A stretch of DNA of 64,000 nt, taken from Paraglaciecola sp030730205 (GTDB lineage Bacteria > Pseudomonadota > Gammaproteobacteria > Enterobacterales > Alteromonadaceae). Of this stretch, positions 54,156-62,447 are shown piece after piece. The notes beneath the pieces are model-generated. The model did not search any database and was not told the DNA's origin. It saw only the letters and a list, made by a program, of their open reading frames with translations. The DNA lies in assembly GCF_052119645.1 (NCBI RefSeq), contig NZ_JBGQOM010000004.1, positions 124,001-188,000 of the forward strand. Direction: 5' to 3'. How positions within the stretch are numbered: position 1 is the first letter of the stretch; each line of letters opens with the position of its first letter. The position numbers and the translations under genes are program-made.

Positions 54156-56384
54156 ATGACGACTTCCAAGTCAAAAATTATCTACACAAAAACTGATGAG
54201 GCTCCTGCCTTAGCAACGTATTCTCTTCTTCCTATTATTCGCAGTTTTGCTTCAACTGCTGGCGTTGAAATTGAATTGAGTGATATTTCACTGGCAGCTC
54301 GAATCTTAGCAACGTTTGCAGATTATTTACCCGAAGAGCAGCGCGTTCCTGATGCTTTGAACGAGTTGGGTGAGCTCACTCAAGACCCCGATACCAATAT
54401 TATCAAATTGCCTAACATCAGTGCATCAATTCCACAGCTAAAAGCAGCCATTAAAGAGCTACAAGCCAAAGGTTTTGCATTGCCAGAGTACCCTGATGAG
54501 GCAACAACTGACGAACAAAAAGAGATTCAGGGCAAATACAGTAAGGTATTAGGGAGTGCAGTAAACCCAGTGTTACGGGAAGGAAACTCAGATCGCCGTG
54601 CACCTGTTGCTGTTAAAAATTATGCCAAGGCCAACCCGCATTCAATGGGAGCTTGGAGTCAAGCGTCACAAACTCACGTTGCTCACATGCGTGGGGGTGA
54701 TTTTTATTCAGCTGAGAAGTCAGTTACCGTTAAAAAAGCGGGTCATGTCAGAATCGAATTTACTGATGATGCAGGTAACGTCACGGTATTAAAACCCAAG
54801 GTTGATTTGCTTGCTGGTGAAGTTATCGACGGCATGTTCATGAGCAAAAAAGCGTTGTGTAAATTTTTCGAAGAACAAATCGAAGACGCTAAGCAGACGG
54901 GGATTTTATTCTCGTTACACGTAAAAGCCACCATGATGAAGGTGTCTCATCCCATCGTTTTTGGCCACTGTGTAAAAGTGTTCTATAAGGATTTATTTGA
55001 AAAACATGCAGCTTTATTTGAAGAACTTGGTGTTAACCCCAATAACGGCCTAGGCAGTGTTTACGACAAGATAGCTAGCCTTCCTGAGTCACAACGTTCT
55101 GATATCCAAAAAGATATTAATGCCTGTTATGCAGACCGTCCTCCTATTGCGATGGTTAATTCTGATAAAGGTATTTCCAACCTCCATGTACCTAGTGATG
55201 TCATTGTTGATGCATCAATGCCCGCGATGATCCGTAGCTCAGGCCAAATGTGGGGACCAGATGGTAAGCCACATGACACCAAAGCGGTTATTCCTGAAAG
55301 TACCTATGCCACTATTTATCAAGAAGTCATCAACTTCTGTAAAACCCATGGTGCTTTTGATCCCACTACAATGGGTACCGTGCCAAATGTTGGTTTGATG
55401 GCGCAAAAAGCGGAAGAATACGGTTCACACGATAAAACCTTTGAAATCAAGGGTAACGGTACGGTTAAAATTATCGACCAAGATGAAACCGTATTAATTG
55501 AACATGCGGTTGAAGACGGTGATATCTGGCGTATGTGTCAGGCAAAAGACGCACCGATACGCGATTGGGTTAAATTGGCCGTAACTCGTGCGCGTCAGTC
55601 TGGTATGCCAGCTGTATTCTGGTTGGATGATGAGCGTGCTCATGACATTCAATTGATTGCTAAAGTCACTGAATACTTAAAAGACCATGATACAGACGGA
55701 CTTGATATCTCTATTATGGCACCAGTGAGAGCAATTCGTTATACCATGGAAAGAGCTATCCGTGGTTTAGACACAATTTCAGTAACAGGTAACGTACTTC
55801 GAGATTACCTCACTGATTTGTTCCCCATCATCGAGTTGGGAACTAGCGCAAAAATGCTGTCTATCGTGCCATTGATGGCGGGCGGTGGCTTGTTTGAAAC
55901 TGGCGCTGGCGGTTCGGCTCCTAAGCATGTTCAGCAGTTTGTTGAAGAAGGTCATTTACGTTGGGATTCTCTGGGAGAATTTCTAGCTCTTGCGGTTTCT
56001 TTAGAGGACTTGGCGATTAAAACCAAGAACACTAAAGCGAAACTATTAGCTGCAACGCTTGATAAAGCCACTGAAAAATTACTGACTAATAACAAGTCTC
56101 CACTTCGTAGAGCTGGTGAATTGGACAATAGAGGCAGTCATTTTTATCTGGCCTTATATTGGGCAGAGGCCTTATCACTGCAGTCTGAGGATGCTGAACT
56201 AGCGAAGACGTTTGCTCCTGTGTTTGCTTCGCTGAGTTCTAACGAAGCAAAAATTATGAGCGAGATTGATGCAACTCAAGGTAAACCAGCTGAAATCGGC
56301 GGATACTACTATCCAGATGAAAAACTGGCGACTGAGGCATTATTCCCCAGTTCTACATTTAAAGCGGCCCTAGCTTTTAATTAG
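54156..56384 (+). CDS. icd: NADP-dependent isocitrate dehydrogenase, monomeric type
   Basis: 742 residues, the size of monomeric IDH (about 740) and unrelated in length to the 416-residue homodimeric enzyme. It oxidises isocitrate to 2-oxoglutarate in the TCA cycle, giving NADPH. Conserved segments include VLREGNSDRRAPVAVKNYAKANPH (isocitrate binding), MGTVPNVGLMAQKAEEYGSHDK and AGGGLFETGAGGSAPKH. AGAGG lies before the ATG at 54156; the frame is open to 54108, but there is no ribosome site there. Divergent from rluE as the dimeric icd is in E. coli, so the monomeric form occupies the same neighbourhood. Confidence 0.96.
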   Translation: MTTSKSKIIYTKTDEAPALATYSLLPIIRSFASTAGVEIELSDISLAARILATFADYLPEEQRVPDALNELGELTQDPDTNIIKLPNISASIPQLKAAIKELQAKGFALPEYPDEATTDEQKEIQGKYSKVLGSAVNPVLREGNSDRRAPVAVKNYAKANPHSMGAWSQASQTHVAHMRGGDFYSAEKSVTVKKAGHVRIEFTDDAGNVTVLKPKVDLLAGEVIDGMFMSKKALCKFFEEQIEDAKQTGILFSLHVKATMMKVSHPIVFGHCVKVFYKDLFEKHAALFEELGVNPNNGLGSVYDKIASLPESQRSDIQKDINACYADRPPIAMVNSDKGISNLHVPSDVIVDASMPAMIRSSGQMWGPDGKPHDTKAVIPESTYATIYQEVINFCKTHGAFDPTTMGTVPNVGLMAQKAEEYGSHDKTFEIKGNGTVKIIDQDETVLIEHAVEDGDIWRMCQAKDAPIRDWVKLAVTRARQSGMPAVFWLDDERAHDIQLIAKVTEYLKDHDTDGLDISIMAPVRAIRYTMERAIRGLDTISVTGNVLRDYLTDLFPIIELGTSAKMLSIVPLMAGGGLFETGAGGSAPKHVQQFVEEGHLRWDSLGEFLALAVSLEDLAIKTKNTKAKLLAATLDKATEKLLTNNKSPLRRAGELDNRGSHFYLALYWAEALSLQSEDAELAKTFAPVFASLSSNEAKIMSEIDATQGKPAEIGGYYYPDEKLATEALFPSSTFKAALAFN

Positions 56385-56402
56385 AATAAATTGATATAAC
56401 AG

Positions 56403-56434
56403 AAAAAAAGCAGACTATTAAGTCTGCTTTTTTA
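56403..56434. terminator. Bidirectional terminator between icd and cspD
   Basis: Stem AAAAGCAGACT/AGTCTGCTTTT with an ATTA loop. Long A- and T-runs on both sides let it end icd (plus) and cspD (minus). Confidence 0.88.
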
Positions 56435-56447
56435 TGAAGATTTTAAT

Positions 56448-56666
56448 TTAACGTTCTGGCTCACCTTTGAAATCGATGTTTTCAGCATGTAAGCCTTTTG
56501 GGCCTTGCTGAACATCATATTTCACTTCTTGCCCTGCCTTCAGAGAGCGGTAACCTTCCATCTGAATAGTGGAGTAGTGTGCAAAAATATCCTCCCCACC
56601 ATCATCCGGTACAATAAAGCCGAACCCTTTTGCATTATTGAACCATTTTACTTTGCCGACTGCCAT
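56448..56666 (-). CDS. cspD: Cold-shock-like protein CspD
   Basis: 72 residues, E. coli CspD 74. RNP1 and RNP2 motifs are KGFGFIVP and DIFAHYS. The segment MEGYRSLKAGQEVKYDVQQGPKG is the CspD pattern. CspD binds single-stranded nucleic acid and inhibits replication in stationary phase. AAGGAAG lies 6 bases before the ATG; the in-frame extension to 56714 is ignored. Divergent from clpS, the usual arrangement. Confidence 0.95.
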   Translation of the reverse strand: MAVGKVKWFNNAKGFGFIVPDDGGEDIFAHYSTIQMEGYRSLKAGQEVKYDVQQGPKGLHAENIDFKGEPER

Positions 56667-56881
56667 ACTTCTGCTTCCTTTTAATCCCTTGAACAAATGC
56701 AACTTTGACCCCACACTAGGGTATGAGGAAAGACGAGATAACTACTCAATACGATCGTCTTAGAAAATGTAGGTTTTTTAACCTGTTTTTGTCAAGCCTA
56801 ATTTGGTTTTTCCTTGGTTTGTAAAGAAACTTTAATAAACTGTTCCCATTTAAATACGTATATAACGAATTAGTCAGACAA

Positions 56882-57202
56882 ATGAGTAAAGACACAACAA
56901 TCAATATAGAGCGGGTCAAACTGTTAGATGCAGAGAAGCAAAAAGCGGTTCCGCCACCCATGTATAAAGTTTTTCTCAATAATGATGATTACACCCCGAT
57001 GGATTTTGTCATTGAAGTCTTGATGCGCTTTTTTAATTTGGACGCCGAGAAGGCCAATCAAATAATGTTGACTGTGCACTATCGCGGGAGAGCAGTTTGT
57101 GGCATATATACTGCTGAGATTGCAGAAACTAAAGTCATGCAGGTGACTCGATATGCCAGGCAGCATCAACACCCATTAATGTGTACGATGGAACAAGCGT
57201 AA
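56882..57202 (+). CDS. clpS: ClpA adaptor ClpS
   Basis: 106 residues. The N-degron-binding domain starts PPMYKVFLNNDDYTPMDFVIEVL and contains the pocket His in VHYRGRAVCGIYTAEIAETK. ClpS delivers proteins with N-terminal Leu, Phe, Tyr or Trp to ClpAP. clpA follows after 42 bases. Confidence 0.96.
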   Translation: MSKDTTINIERVKLLDAEKQKAVPPPMYKVFLNNDDYTPMDFVIEVLMRFFNLDAEKANQIMLTVHYRGRAVCGIYTAEIAETKVMQVTRYARQHQHPLMCTMEQA

Positions 57203-57244
57203 TTTATTAGCCGAAGTATTTGGTCAGTAGTCAGAGGGCATTTT

Positions 57245-59512
57245 ATGTTAAATAAAGATTTAGAGCAGACGCTAAACGAAGCGTTCATTTTTGCCAGAGA
57301 ACATCGTCATGAATTTATGACGGTTGAGCATTTATTACTTGCCCTACTCGATAACAGTGCTGCTAAAGAGGCACTGAAAGCCTGTGGTGCTAACATCGAT
57401 TTAATCAAAAAAGAATTAACTGATTTTGTTAAAGACACCACACCTCTGTTGCTAGATGAGCAAGGCAGAGAGAGAGAAACCCAGCCCACGCTTGGTTTTC
57501 AGCGTGTCTTGCAGCGCGCAGTATTTCATGTGCAGTCATCTGGAAAAGATGAAGTAACTGGGGCGAATGTACTGGTAGCTATTTTCAGTGAACAGGAATC
57601 TCAAGCAGTTTACATTCTAAAAAAATCAGATGTCACTCGCTTAGACGTGGTCAACTTTATATCTCACGGTGTGTCTAAAATTGATGATGAGGCGCGCTCT
57701 CATACGGACACACCAGAAGAAACTGCCGAGCAGGAAGAAAATACTTCGTTACTGCACAAATTCTCCGTTAATTTAAATAACTTGGCCAAAGACGGCAAGA
57801 TTGATCCGCTCATTGGCCGTGATATGGAGTTAGAGCGCTGTATTCAAGTGTTGTGTCGTCGACGCAAAAATAATCCATTACTGGTGGGTGAGGCTGGTGT
57901 CGGCAAGACGGCGATTGCAGAAGGATTGGCTTTTCGCATTGTGAATAACGATGTGCCTGAGGTCATTGAGTCAGCAGTGGTTTACTCTTTGGATATGGGA
58001 GGCTTATTAGCGGGCACTAAGTACCGTGGTGATTTTGAAAAACGTCTCAAAGGTATCCTTAAAGAACTTGCAGATGACCCCAATGCCATTCTATTTATCG
58101 ATGAGATCCACACCATTATAGGAGCAGGAGCCGCGTCAGGTGGCGTAATGGACGCGTCTAACTTACTTAAGCCTAAATTGAGTAGCGGTGAGCTGCGTTG
58201 TATTGGCTCAACAACTTATCAAGAATACCAAGGCATCTTTGAGAAAGACCGAGCGCTTGCTCGTCGTTTCCAAAAAATTGACGTATTAGAGCCAACCGTG
58301 AACGACACCACTAAAATATTGATGGGTTTGAAATCCCGTTATGAAGAACATCACAGTGTGCGTTACACCACTAAGGCGATTCGTGCAGCGGCAGAATTGT
58401 CTGCGAAATACATTAACGAGCGTCATTTACCAGATAAAGCGATTGACGTTATTGATGAAGCAGGTGCGAGTCAACGGTTGTTGCCTCCGTCGAAACGCAA
58501 AAAAACCATTGGTGTGCCTGATATCGAGCTGATCATTGCTAAAATAGCGCGCATTCCAGAAAAGTCAGTCTCTGCTTCGGATAAAGAAGTCCTGAAAAAT
58601 CTTGACCGTGATTTGAAATTAGTGGTTTTTGGTCAAGACAAAGCCATTGATACCTTAACCGATGCCATTCGTTTATCTCGCTCAGGTTTAGGCAACGAGT
58701 CCAAACCTATTGGCAACTTCTTGTTTGCTGGCCCAACAGGGGTGGGGAAAACCGAAGTGACGGCTCAGTTAGCTAAGGTTATGGGCGTTGAATTGGTGCG
58801 TTTTGATATGTCGGAATACATGGAACGCCATGCGGTTAGTCGATTAATTGGCGCCCCTCCCGGGTACGTTGGTTTTGATCAAGGTGGCATGCTTACCGAT
58901 GCAGTCATTAAAAACCCTTATTGTGTGGTTTTATTGGACGAAATCGAAAAAGCCCACAGCGATATATACAATCTTTTATTGCAAGTGATGGATCACGGTA
59001 CACTCACTGACAACAATGGTCGTAAAGTTGATTTCAGAAATGTTGTTTTGGTGATGACCACTAATGCCGGCGTACAGCAAACCATACGCACCTCTATTGG
59101 CTTTAAACAACAAGACCACAGTCACGATGCGATGAGCGAGATTAATCGCTTATTTACGCCTGAGTTTAGAAACCGTCTTGATGCAATCGTGTGGTTTAAT
59201 CATTTGGATCAAGAAATTATCTTACAGGTCGTGGATAAGTTTATCGTTGAGTTGCAAGTTCAGCTTGATAACAAAGGGGTATCCCTTGAAGTGTCAACAG
59301 CAGCAAGAAGCTGGTTAGCACAAAAAGGTTACGATAAAAACATGGGGGCTCGGCCTATGGCAAGGGTTATTCAACAAGAGATCAAAAAAGAACTGGCTCA
59401 TGAGTTATTGTTTGGGCGGCTAAGTAATGGCGGTAGTGTCAAGATTGACTTGGCAGACGAGAAACTTGCCTTTGAATTTGAGACAGACAGTAAAGAAAAA
59501 TCTGAAGCTTAA
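57245..59512 (+). CDS. clpA: ClpA, ATPase subunit of ClpAP protease
   Basis: 755 residues (E. coli 758). The Clp N domain starts MLNKDLEQTLNEAFIFARE. D1 Walker A is GEAGVGKT (about 215-222) and D2 Walker A is GPTGVGKT (about 497-504). The IGFKQQD segment matches the ClpP-binding IGL/IGF loop. It unfolds substrates for ClpP, including tmRNA-tagged and ClpS-delivered proteins. clpP is not in the window. Confidence 0.97.
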   Translation: MLNKDLEQTLNEAFIFAREHRHEFMTVEHLLLALLDNSAAKEALKACGANIDLIKKELTDFVKDTTPLLLDEQGRERETQPTLGFQRVLQRAVFHVQSSGKDEVTGANVLVAIFSEQESQAVYILKKSDVTRLDVVNFISHGVSKIDDEARSHTDTPEETAEQEENTSLLHKFSVNLNNLAKDGKIDPLIGRDMELERCIQVLCRRRKNNPLLVGEAGVGKTAIAEGLAFRIVNNDVPEVIESAVVYSLDMGGLLAGTKYRGDFEKRLKGILKELADDPNAILFIDEIHTIIGAGAASGGVMDASNLLKPKLSSGELRCIGSTTYQEYQGIFEKDRALARRFQKIDVLEPTVNDTTKILMGLKSRYEEHHSVRYTTKAIRAAAELSAKYINERHLPDKAIDVIDEAGASQRLLPPSKRKKTIGVPDIELIIAKIARIPEKSVSASDKEVLKNLDRDLKLVVFGQDKAIDTLTDAIRLSRSGLGNESKPIGNFLFAGPTGVGKTEVTAQLAKVMGVELVRFDMSEYMERHAVSRLIGAPPGYVGFDQGGMLTDAVIKNPYCVVLLDEIEKAHSDIYNLLLQVMDHGTLTDNNGRKVDFRNVVLVMTTNAGVQQTIRTSIGFKQQDHSHDAMSEINRLFTPEFRNRLDAIVWFNHLDQEIILQVVDKFIVELQVQLDNKGVSLEVSTAARSWLAQKGYDKNMGARPMARVIQQEIKKELAHELLFGRLSNGGSVKIDLADEKLAFEFETDSKEKSEA

Positions 59513-59525
59513 AAGCGCAGGTGTC

Positions 59526-59563
59526 AAAAAAAAGCCCTTGAGTATTACTCAAGGGCTTTTTTG
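59526..59563. terminator. Bidirectional terminator between clpA and infA
   Basis: 14-base stem AAAAGCCCTTGAGT/ACTCAAGGGCTTTT with an ATT loop and A/T-runs on both flanks, so it can stop clpA and the convergent infA. Confidence 0.9.
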
Positions 59564-59632
59564 TATTTGCAAGCAAGGTTTATTTCAAAGAAAAATTTAC
59601 CGCTAAATTAGTATCAACAACTAATAATTTGA

Positions 59633-59851
59633 TTAGCGTGCGCGGTAGATAATGCGACCTTTGCTTAAGTCATATGGTGTCATTTCAACAGTTACAGCGT
59701 CACCGGTTAAAATACGGATGTAGTTTTTGCGCATTTTACCTGAGATATGAGCTGTCACAACGTGACCGTTCTCTAACTCAACACGAAACATAGTATTTGG
59801 AAGGGTATCCAACACAGTTCCTTCCATTTCAATACAATCTTCTTTCGCCAT
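59633..59851 (-). CDS. infA: Translation initiation factor IF-1
   Basis: 72 residues, standard length. It is a single OB-fold protein: MAKEDCIEMEGTVLDTLPN, then HVVTAHISGKMRKNYIRIL. IF-1 binds the A site of the 30S subunit. Convergent with clpA and downstream of bpt on the same strand. The order clpA, infA, aat agrees with E. coli. Confidence 0.97.
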   Translation of the reverse strand: MAKEDCIEMEGTVLDTLPNTMFRVELENGHVVTAHISGKMRKNYIRILTGDAVTVEMTPYDLSKGRIIYRAR

Positions 59852-59934
59852 CTAACTCTGTTACCTCTGTCTTAAAAATAAGTGTCTAAAAAAGCCGCGC
59901 AGATTTTGCCCAATAAGGCCGCGAGTGTAAAGCT

Positions 59935-60636
59935 TTACCCGACATTTTTTACAATTAGTTGCCATTTATCGTTTAAAAAACGCTCATGGGGTAAGAAATT
60001 CTGCTTATAGTTCATTTTTTGGCAGCTATCTATTTGATAGCCTAAATATAAAAAGTCGCATTTTAATTGCTGCGCTAGCTGAACTTGCTGCAATATAGCA
60101 TAAGTGCCGAGTGAACGTTGCGCATATTCTGGCAAAAAGAAGGTATACAAGGCAGATAAGCTAGAATTCAATCGATCGGTTACCGCCACACCGATGAGGG
60201 TTTCACCCAGCATCAGTTCGACATACATCGCTCTATCCCAAGGGCTAATCACAAAACCCTCGTATTGCTCTTTTGAGGCAGGGTACATACTGCCATCTGC
60301 ATGACGTTCATTAATATACCGCTCGTATATAGCGTAATATTCAGGTTTGCTGTGCAGACTGACATTCGTGGTGACATCACTATTTAATTTCAAAACCCGT
60401 TTTTGGCTTTTTGATGGTTTAAAATCCTTAACCGGTAAACGTAAAGATTTGCAAGCCTGGCAATCAGTGCAGTGAGGCCGATAAATCTGGGTGCCACTGC
60501 GCCTAAAACCTGCCGCGATAAGCACATCATAATGCTGAGCGCTTGGGGCGTTGTTGTCATCGACAAAGACCAGCAAACGCTCTTGTTGGTCAGTCAGATA
60601 ACTACAAGGAAAGGATTGGGTAATACCAAATTTCAT
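59935..60636 (-). CDS. bpt: Aspartate/glutamate leucyltransferase (Bpt)
   Basis: 233 residues. The N-terminal ATE domain has CDxC-like Cys in YRPHCTDCQACKSLRLPV, and the GNAT-like C-terminal domain contains LSALYTFFLPEYAQRSLGTYAI. The bacterial enzyme attaches Leu to proteins with N-terminal Asp or Glu, making them ClpS substrates. The name bpt is used because bacterial ATE homologues transfer leucine rather than arginine. It overlaps aat by 4 bases. E. coli lacks this gene. Confidence 0.93.
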   Translation of the reverse strand: MKFGITQSFPCSYLTDQQERLLVFVDDNNAPSAQHYDVLIAAGFRRSGTQIYRPHCTDCQACKSLRLPVKDFKPSKSQKRVLKLNSDVTTNVSLHSKPEYYAIYERYINERHADGSMYPASKEQYEGFVISPWDRAMYVELMLGETLIGVAVTDRLNSSLSALYTFFLPEYAQRSLGTYAILQQVQLAQQLKCDFLYLGYQIDSCQKMNYKQNFLPHERFLNDKWQLIVKNVG

Positions 60637-61340
60637 ATGTGAGGGCTAAGAGTACGTGCTTTCCAACAGTCTATCGAAAAAGACTGTGACTGCAGTACCT
60701 TTAATTGCGCTAAAAATTGCGTTCTGGGCGTGGCGATACAGCCCAAACTTTGCAAATGTGGATTAACCATCTGGCAATCAATAAATGACGAACCTTCTGC
60801 TTTCAGCAATTCGACCAAATAATACATGGCCAATTTTGAGCAATCAGTCAGGTGATGAAACATCGACTCACCACAAAAGAGTTTAGCGCTTACGACACCA
60901 TACAGTCCGCCAACTAAGATGTCGCCTTGCCACACCTCAATTGAATGCGCATGTCCTGCTTTATGCAGGTGCTTGTATGCTTCGATCATCTCAGCAGTAA
61001 TCCACGTACCAGAGTCATTTCGGGGGGTGGTGGCACAGGCGTCGATTACGGCATCAAATGCGTAATTGAGAGTGACTGCAAAGCGCTGTTGTCTCACTAA
61101 CTTCGCCAACTTAGAACTACAATAAAACTGCTCTAGTGGCAATATGCCTCTGGGGGTAGGTGACCACCACAAAATGGGTTCACCAGGGCTATACCAAGGA
61201 AATATGCCCTTAGCATAGGCCGTCGTTAAACGAGCTACGGACAAGTCTCCGCCAAATGCCAGTAAGCCGTTCGGCCGAGATAATGCCTGACTCGGATCAG
61301 GGAAAACCGCTTTGTGAGTCAACTCAGGTAAATGAATCAT
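60633..61340 (-). CDS. aat: Leucyl/phenylalanyl-tRNA-protein transferase
   Basis: 235 residues, E. coli Aat 234. The signature FPDPSQALSRPNGLLAFGGDL and GIFPWYSPGEPILWWSPTPRGIL are complete. The C-terminal SSFIDCQMVNPHLQSLG is kept. It adds Leu or Phe to N-terminal Lys or Arg. First gene of the aat-bpt pair and follows the trxB terminator, so it should have its own promoter. Confidence 0.96.
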   Translation of the reverse strand: MIHLPELTHKAVFPDPSQALSRPNGLLAFGGDLSVARLTTAYAKGIFPWYSPGEPILWWSPTPRGILPLEQFYCSSKLAKLVRQQRFAVTLNYAFDAVIDACATTPRNDSGTWITAEMIEAYKHLHKAGHAHSIEVWQGDILVGGLYGVVSAKLFCGESMFHHLTDCSKLAMYYLVELLKAEGSSFIDCQMVNPHLQSLGCIATPRTQFLAQLKVLQSQSFSIDCWKARTLSPHI

Positions 61341-61355
61341 AATGGTTTTTGCAAT

Positions 61356-61381
61356 TAAAAAAGGCCTCTACGAGGCCTTTG
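61356..61381 (-). terminator. Rho-independent terminator of trxB
   Basis: Stem AAAGGCCTC/GAGGCCTTT with a GTA loop on the minus strand and a T-run, directly after the trxB stop. Confidence 0.85.
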
Positions 61382-61382
61382 A

Positions 61383-62339
61383 TTATTTCTCTAATGCGTC
61401 TAAGTATTTTTCTGCGTCTAACGCGGCCATACAGCCCGTGCCAGCTGAGGTTATTGCTTGACGGTAGATATGATCGCTCACATCACCTGCGGCAAATACA
61501 CCTTCAACACTGGTTTGTGTCGCATTGCCTTCTGTACCGCTTTTCACTTTTAAGTAGCCATCTTTCATGTCAAGTTGGCCTTCAAAAATGGAAGTGTTGG
61601 GTTGATGCCCGATAGCAACAAATAAGCCCATTACAGGCAACTCAGTGGCTGCTCCTGACTCAACATGTTTAATTCTTACCCCTGTTACACCCATTTGGTC
61701 ACCGAGTACTTCATCTAAGGTACTGTCCATGTGTAATACCACATTACCGTTTTTCGCTTTGTCCATTAAACGGTCGGCTAGAATTTTTTCACTTCTAAAT
61801 GCATCACGTCTGTGAATGACGTGTACTTCTGATGCGATGTTAGACAAGTACAAGGCTTCCTCAACCGCGGTATTACCTCCGCCGATAACGGCTACTTTTT
61901 GATTACGGTAGAAAAACCCATCACAAGTGGCACACGCCGATACGCCTTTACCCATAAAGGCAGTTTCTGATTCCATACCAAGGTACTTAGCCGATGCACC
62001 GGTGGCAATAATTAAGGCATCACAGGTGTAAGTGCCTTGGTCACCAAACAACGTAAAGGGTTTTTTGGTTAAATCTGTTTTATTGATGTGATCGAAAATA
62101 ATTTCAGTATCAAATTTTTCAGCGTGCTTTTGCATACGCACCATCAAATCTGGACCCGTTAAACCTTCAGGGTCACCTGGCCAGTTCTCTACTTCCGTTG
62201 TGGTGGTTAATTGGCCACCTTGTTGAATGCCCGTCAACAGCACGGGTTGAAGATTAGCACGTGCCGCATACACAGCCGCTGAGTAGCCTGCAGGTCCAGA
62301 GCCGAGTATTAATAATTTTACGTGTCTTGTTGCAGACAT
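61383..62339 (-). CDS. trxB: Thioredoxin reductase
   Basis: 318 residues, E. coli 321. FAD-binding GSGPAGYSAAVYAARA, redox Cys pair C136-A-T-C139, NADPH-binding GGGNTAVEEALYLSN, and the C-terminal FAAGDVSDHIYRQAI are all present. It reduces thioredoxin with NADPH. Its neighbours aat and bpt follow the E. coli style of aat near trxB, but the cydDC genes between them in E. coli are absent. Confidence 0.97.
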   Translation of the reverse strand: MSATRHVKLLILGSGPAGYSAAVYAARANLQPVLLTGIQQGGQLTTTTEVENWPGDPEGLTGPDLMVRMQKHAEKFDTEIIFDHINKTDLTKKPFTLFGDQGTYTCDALIIATGASAKYLGMESETAFMGKGVSACATCDGFFYRNQKVAVIGGGNTAVEEALYLSNIASEVHVIHRRDAFRSEKILADRLMDKAKNGNVVLHMDSTLDEVLGDQMGVTGVRIKHVESGAATELPVMGLFVAIGHQPNTSIFEGQLDMKDGYLKVKSGTEGNATQTSVEGVFAAGDVSDHIYRQAITSAGTGCMAALDAEKYLDALEK

Positions 62340-62406
62340 GGTGTTCTCCGAATTTGTCGTGGTATGACCAAAAATGAAATCTTGGGGCTAATAATAAGGG
62401 CAGTGA

Positions 62407-62431
62407 AGCCATAATCAATGCCATTATGGCT
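62407..62431. other. Inverted repeat between pta and trxB
   Basis: AGCCATAA/TTATGGCT, a perfect 8-base pair around a 9-base loop, without a T-run on either side. Could be a weak terminator or a regulator site. Confidence 0.3.
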
Positions 62432-62447
62432 AACTTGTGTTTTTTCT

